64,000 nucleotides of DNA from Treponema sp. Its GTDB lineage: Bacteria > Spirochaetota > Spirochaetia > Treponematales > Treponemataceae. The stretch covers positions 1 to 64,000 of the forward strand of contig JAEDFM010000006.1 of NCBI GenBank assembly GCA_016292805.1, given 5' to 3'. The notes beneath the pieces were generated by a model. It had not been told where the DNA came from, made no database searches, and was given only the letters and a program-made list of their open reading frames with translations. Of this stretch, positions 60,761 to 64,000 are shown in pieces. The position numbers and the translations under genes are program-made. Every line of letters begins with the position of its first letter. The stretch's first letter is position 1.

Positions 60761-61642
60761 ATGTATGTATTATTTACAGTTTTAGCAGGGATTTTATGGG
60801 GCTGTATTTCTTTATTTTTAAAGCCAATTACAGCTGCCGGACTTTCTTCATTGCAGGTAATGATGATAAGAGGTCTTTTGTCTGCCTTTTTCATGTTTGT
60901 TTTTCTTGCTGTAAAGGACAGAAAACTCCTGAAAATTGAGATTAAAGATATCTGGATGTTTATTGGGACAGGGATTGTAAGTCTGACCTTTTTTAGTATC
61001 TGCTATTTTAAGACAATCCTTGAAGTTGGCACTTCCATAGCCGTAATTTTACTCTATGCTTCTCCAATTTTTGTTCTTCTTATGTCTGTTATACTCTTTC
61101 GGGAAAGAATTACCTTGAAAAAAATCATCGCCCTGCTTATGACTTTTGCAGGCTGCGTTTTTGTAACAGGGATTTTGAGCCAGGGGGACGGTTCTCTAGG
61201 TCTCAACCCCCTGTTAATAGGTCTTGGTGCAGGTTTTGGTTATGCATTGTACTCAATTTTCAGCCGTTATGCCTTAAAAAAATACAATGCGCTTACAGTA
61301 ACCTTCTATACCTTCCTTTTTTCCGGTGTAAGTCTGCTGCCATTTGTTCACGTGGAAAAAATCCCTGCCTGTATGGACTGGAAAATGCTTTTGCTTACTG
61401 CAGGCATTGCTTTGATCTGTACCGTACTTCCTTATATTTTCTACACTCTTGGACTGACAGGACTTGAAACAAGTAAAGCCGCCATACTGGTTACCATAGA
61501 ACCTCTGGTAGGTACTTTAATAGGCTTTTTAATCTGGAGAGAAGAAGTTTCAGTATTAAAAATAATCGGTATTATTCTGATTTTCATTTCTGTTGTGCTT
61601 TTAGGCCTGGAAGATAAAACAAAAAGTAAAGAGAATGAGTGA
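60761..61642 (+). CDS. EamA/DMT-family permease carrying a REP-encoded loop
   Basis: 293 residues with ten membrane helices in two EamA repeats (about 1-138 and 150-285). The first opens GILWGCISLFLKPITAAGLSSLQVM, the second LIGLGAGFGYALYSIFSRYALKKY. Members export amino acids, sugars or other metabolites. Residues 140-147 (SQGDGSLG), in the loop joining the two repeats, are encoded by a REP unit at 61180-61200. The ATG lies one base after the GH115 stop, so co-expression is expected. The cargo is unknown. Confidence 0.88.
   Translation: MYVLFTVLAGILWGCISLFLKPITAAGLSSLQVMMIRGLLSAFFMFVFLAVKDRKLLKIEIKDIWMFIGTGIVSLTFFSICYFKTILEVGTSIAVILLYASPIFVLLMSVILFRERITLKKIIALLMTFAGCVFVTGILSQGDGSLGLNPLLIGLGAGFGYALYSIFSRYALKKYNALTVTFYTFLFSGVSLLPFVHVEKIPACMDWKMLLLTAGIALICTVLPYIFYTLGLTGLETSKAAILVTIEPLVGTLIGFLIWREEVSVLKIIGIILIFISVVLLGLEDKTKSKENE
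61180..61200 (+). repeat. REP unit inside the EamA transporter gene
   Basis: CCAGGGGGACGGTTCTC followed by TAGG is read through in frame as SQGDGSLG, a different reading frame of the unit from that used in murD. Confidence 0.9.
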
Positions 61643-61685
61643 TTTTTTACTTGTTGTTTATTAAATTTCTTATTATGTTTAACCT

Positions 61686-62180
61686 ATGAACGATTACTAC
61701 GACATTCTTGGTGTTCCAAGAACAGCTACAGCAGATGAAATAAAAAAAGCCTACAGAAAGCTGGCCGTTAAATATCATCCTGATAAAAATCCAGGAGATG
61801 CAGCTGCTGAAGAAATGTTTAAGAAAATTAATACCGCATATGATGTTCTTGGTGATGAAGAAAAGCGTCGCCAGTACGATTCAGGTTATTATTACAACAG
61901 TAACAGTAGTTCAAATACTTCTTCAGAAAATACAGAAAAGCAATATCAGTATACTCAGTATGAATATAATTATTACCGTCCAGTAAATAATAGTACAAAA
62001 GACTATCTGATTAAGGGAATCTGGAAACTTGTGCAGACTTTAATTGCTGTTGAGCTTTTCCGGTATTCCTGGTTTCTGTTTCCTTTTGGTCCGTTGATTT
62101 GTGGAGGTGTAATAGCAAATGGTGCCATTGGTTGTGTAAACGCAGTTCTAGGAATCATACATTCGTTCAAAAGAGATTAA
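61686..62180 (+). CDS. J-domain protein with C-terminal membrane segment
   Basis: An N-terminal J domain (1-68, [31 protein letters not shown]) has the essential HPD at 31-33 that stimulates DnaK. A Ser/Asn/Tyr/Gln-rich linker (70-105) follows, then a hydrophobic C-terminal part (about 115-158, [25 protein letters not shown] in type) that probably anchors it to the membrane. It lacks the Gly/Phe and zinc domains of DnaJ, so it is a specialised co-chaperone rather than DnaJ itself. It converges on tyrS. Confidence 0.85.
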   Translation: MNDYYDILGVPRTATADEIKKAYRKLAVKYHPDKNPGDAAAEEMFKKINTAYDVLGDEEKRRQYDSGYYYNSNSSSNTSSENTEKQYQYTQYEYNYYRPVNNSTKDYLIKGIWKLVQTLIAVELFRYSWFLFPFGPLICGGVIANGAIGCVNAVLGIIHSFKRD

Positions 62181-62210
62181 AAAAAAGCTTTGAACAATAA
62201 AGTTCAAAGC
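62179..62210. terminator. Terminator between the convergent J-domain and tyrS genes
   Basis: GCTTTGAAC and GTTCAAAGC (62187-62195 and 62202-62210) pair perfectly. On the minus strand eight T follow, so it terminates tyrS well; the plus side has a shorter TTTT run. Confidence 0.85.
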
Positions 62211-62231
62211 CTTTTCAGTTATTTTTGTTTA

Positions 62232-63464
62232 TTACAGTTCAGCAAGGTAATACTTTTTCTTTCCGCGGCGGAAGATAATAACTTTTCCTTCCAAAGCCAT
62301 ATCTTTCTTTACAATCATAGTTTCATCATTAGTAACTTCACCGTTGATAGATACAGCGTTGTTTTTAATGAATTCACGAGCTTCCCGTTTAGAAGAAGCC
62401 ATTCCATTGTTTACAAGAACATCAACCAATGGAAGTTCTTCTGTGTATTTGAATGTTGGAACACCTTTCATTCCTGTAAGAATATCGCTTACAGCTAGCC
62501 CTTTGAAATCTCCTGCAAAAAGCTTTTCTGAAACTTTTACAGCATTGTCAGCTTCAGCCTGGCCGTGGATGTCTTTAACAATCTGCCAAGCCAGAGTTTT
62601 CTGTGCAATACGTTTTTCTGGAGCAGCCTGATGCTGGGCATAGATATCTTCGATTTCTTCTTTTGAAAGGAATGTAAGAACTTTAAGATATTCAAGAACC
62701 TTAGAGTCATCAGAGTTGATAAGATACTGGTAAATTGCGTAAGGTGCTGTTTTTTCCTTGTTCAACCATAATGCGTTTCCTTCAGACTTACCGAATTTTT
62801 TACCAGTAGAATCAAGAATCAAAGGCATTGTGAATGCATAAGCAGAACCGTTTACAACCTTACGAATCAAGTCTACACCAGTTGTAATGTTTCCCCACTG
62901 GTCAGAACCTGCAACCTGCATGATTACATTTTTTTCCTGAAAAAGGTGAAGAAAGTCGTATCCCTGCAAAAGCATGTAAGAGAATTCTGCAAAGGTAATA
63001 CCTGTCTCCAGACGGCGGCGGATAATATCTTTATCAAGCATGTAGTTTACATTAATGTACTTACCAATATCGCGAAGGAAGTTCAAGAATGTATAATCTT
63101 TTGTCCATGTATAGTTATCAACAAGTTCAGCCTGCGGAACAATAGAAGCAACCTGAGCTCTGATTCCTTCAATATTTGCATTTACTCTTTCTTCAGAAAT
63201 AATTTCACGTTCAGCTGTTGGACGAGGGTCACCAATACGACCTGTAGCTCCACCACAAAGTAAAACAGGATGGTGTCCGGCATTAGCAAGACGTTTTGCC
63301 ATACAGAGTGATGAGTAGTGTCCAATGTGGAGAGAATCAGCTGTAGGGTCTGTTCCCCAATAGAATGAAAAAGGAGCACCGTCCAATACTTTCTGGAGGT
63401 CTGCATCTTCTGCTGTGGAATCTTTAATAAGTCCACGCCATTTAAGGTCTTCAAATAAAGTCAT
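62232..63464 (-). CDS. tyrS: Tyrosyl-tRNA synthetase
   Basis: A class I synthetase of 411 aa. The ATP-binding motifs are HIGH in ADSLHIGHYSSL and KFGKSEGNALW (the KMSKS loop). The C-terminal S4-like RNA-binding domain (about 345-411) includes REAREFIKNNAVSINGE. The frame is open ten codons further to 63494, but ATG 63464 has AGGAG eight bases upstream and starts MTLFEDLKWRGL, the family's usual N-terminus. An intrinsic terminator hairpin sits immediately before the ribosome-binding site, so expression may be controlled by read-through. Confidence 0.96.
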   Translation of the reverse strand: MTLFEDLKWRGLIKDSTAEDADLQKVLDGAPFSFYWGTDPTADSLHIGHYSSLCMAKRLANAGHHPVLLCGGATGRIGDPRPTAEREIISEERVNANIEGIRAQVASIVPQAELVDNYTWTKDYTFLNFLRDIGKYINVNYMLDKDIIRRRLETGITFAEFSYMLLQGYDFLHLFQEKNVIMQVAGSDQWGNITTGVDLIRKVVNGSAYAFTMPLILDSTGKKFGKSEGNALWLNKEKTAPYAIYQYLINSDDSKVLEYLKVLTFLSKEEIEDIYAQHQAAPEKRIAQKTLAWQIVKDIHGQAEADNAVKVSEKLFAGDFKGLAVSDILTGMKGVPTFKYTEELPLVDVLVNNGMASSKREAREFIKNNAVSINGEVTNDETMIVKKDMALEGKVIIFRRGKKKYYLAEL

Positions 63465-63476
63465 ATAAGTCTCCTG

Positions 63477-63506
63477 AAAAAAAAGACCTTCCAAACTGGA
63501 AGGTCT
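63477..63506 (-). terminator. Terminator hairpin in the tyrS leader
   Basis: On the minus strand AGACCTTCC/GGAAGGTCT (63506-63498 and 63492-63484) is followed by T residues that run directly into the tyrS ribosome-binding site. It may only end the infA transcript, or act as an attenuator. Confidence 0.85.
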
Positions 63507-63544
63507 GTAATTACCGTTTTAAGTTAGTAACACAAAATTACACA

Positions 63545-63649
63545 CTATCGTGCAACTTCCGTAAAGGCAAAAAGAGAATCTAAGCTACAATAAAGGTAAG
63601 CCAGCGTAGAGGAATTGATTTTCTGTGCCCAACGGACAATGTGTGTCAT
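63545..63649 (-). CDS. Possible 34-aa leader or small ORF between infA and tyrS
   Basis: An ATG 11 nt after the infA stop, with AGGA nine bases before it, opens a 34-codon frame (MTHIVRWAQKINSSTLAYLY and onward to TAG). It contains two Tyr codons separated by one Leu. The terminator hairpin starts about 38 nt after its stop. No homologue was recognised. It could be a leader peptide sensing charged tRNA-Tyr or chance; there is no run of tyrosine codons. Confidence 0.35.
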   Translation of the reverse strand: MTHIVRWAQKINSSTLAYLYCSLDSLFAFTEVAR

Positions 63650-63659
63650 AGTATAAATC

Positions 63660-63878
63660 CTAGCGTTCGCGGAAGATAATTCTTCCTTTGTTTAAGTCAT
63701 AAGGTGAAAGTTCAACTTTAACGCTGTCACCTGGAACGATTCTGATGTAATGCTTGCGCATTTTTCCAGAAAGGTGAGCCATAATAATGTGTCCGCCCTG
63801 TAATTCAACGCGGAATGTTGTGTTTGGAAGTGCTTCTTTTACGATTCCTTCAACTTCAATAGCTTCTTCTTTTGCCAT
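63660..63878 (-). CDS. infA: Translation initiation factor IF-1
   Basis: 72 residues forming a single S1-like OB fold that binds the 30S A site. The family sequence is clear: [43 protein letters not shown] and [16 protein letters not shown]. The length is exactly that of E. coli IF-1. AAGGAAAA precedes the ATG. Confidence 0.97.
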   Translation of the reverse strand: MAKEEAIEVEGIVKEALPNTTFRVELQGGHIIMAHLSGKMRKHYIRIVPGDSVKVELSPYDLNKGRIIFRER

Positions 63879-63948
63879 GATTTTCCTTTATATTTATTAA
63901 AAATTTTCCAAAATTTTATTTGTCTTTTTGGAATTTTGCATTTATATT

Positions 63949-63977
63949 AGTATATACAAAACTTTAGAACTTTACAA
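63949..63977 (-). promoter_or_regulatory. infA: Promoter of infA
   Basis: On the minus strand TTGTAA (63977-63972), a 17-bp spacer and TATACT (63954-63949). The leader to the infA ATG would be about 64 nt. Confidence 0.6.
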
Positions 63978-64000
63978 CATTTGTAATCAATCGTTGTGGG

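Noticed and set aside
60292..60894. 200-aa minus-strand frame
   Set aside because: It lies antisense to the conserved 3' end of the GH115 gene and the start of the transporter gene, with no recognisable protein features.
63465..63494. Ten-residue extension of TyrS
   Set aside because: It lies within the terminator hairpin, and a well-placed AGGAG serves the ATG at 63464.

Overview
The window is AT-rich chromosomal DNA, densely packed with short operons on both strands. The gene content points to a spirochaete of the genus Treponema, most likely a gut or rumen plant-fibre degrader. Pointers are PEGA-domain and TPR proteins with relaxed lipoproteins, a long trypanosome-like ATP-phosphofructokinase, acetate kinase, a 7TM chemoreceptor-like protein, a LacI-like/GGDEF fusion, and three glycoside hydrolases without signal peptides (GH9, GH51, GH115). 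The genus is inferred from family resemblance; no rRNA gene is present to prove it.

Layout. 1-6.7 kb: a truncated glucosaminidase-like lipoprotein, then radC, a PEGA outer-envelope protein, an HtrA protease, uvrB and a YhbY RNA-binding protein, closed by a 178-nt palindromic element. 6.7-10.9 kb (minus): HD hydrolase, mscS, nth and metK, with metK behind a SAM-II-type riboswitch. 10.9-16.6 kb: a lone CBM48-like protein, acyl-CoA ligase, NlpC/P60 protein, lipoprotein and GH9 enzyme. 16.6-22.0 kb: a Gld-like ABC export operon ending in pth. 22-33 kb: CrtI-like oxidoreductase, uvrC carrying a heptanucleotide tandem repeat, LamG/FN3 secreted protein, large TPR protein, M24 peptidase and murJ. 33-45 kb: class III nucleotide cyclase, two unrecognised proteins, an oligopeptide-binding protein, ackA, LacI-like/GGDEF sensor and 7TM-MCP. 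45-48.4 kb: argD-like aminotransferase with tandem ARG-box-like sites, then leuA behind a complete leucine attenuator. 48.4-61.6 kb: GH51, ygiQ, murD, tRNA-Leu, AEC permease, pfk, a REP-associated tyrosine transposase, GH115 and an EamA transporter, all studded with one repeat family. 61.7-64 kb: DnaJ-domain protein, tyrS and infA.

The most notable signals are regulatory. A 15-codon leader peptide with four consecutive CTA leucine codons precedes an antiterminator/terminator before leuA. A SAM-II-like aptamer overlaps the metK ribosome-binding site. Two 18-bp ARG-box-like sites with 3-bp spacing lie before the aminotransferase. A 21-bp palindrome covers the -10 box of the arabinofuranosidase.

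The second theme is repeats. Twelve copies of a CCAGGGGGACGGTTCTC unit lie within 11 kb around a single-copy HUH/Y1 transposase, including copies translated in frame inside murD and the EamA transporter. Other GC-rich hairpin elements follow yhbY, lie behind argD and flank murD in inverted orientation. No CRISPR array, prophage or recognised defence island was seen.
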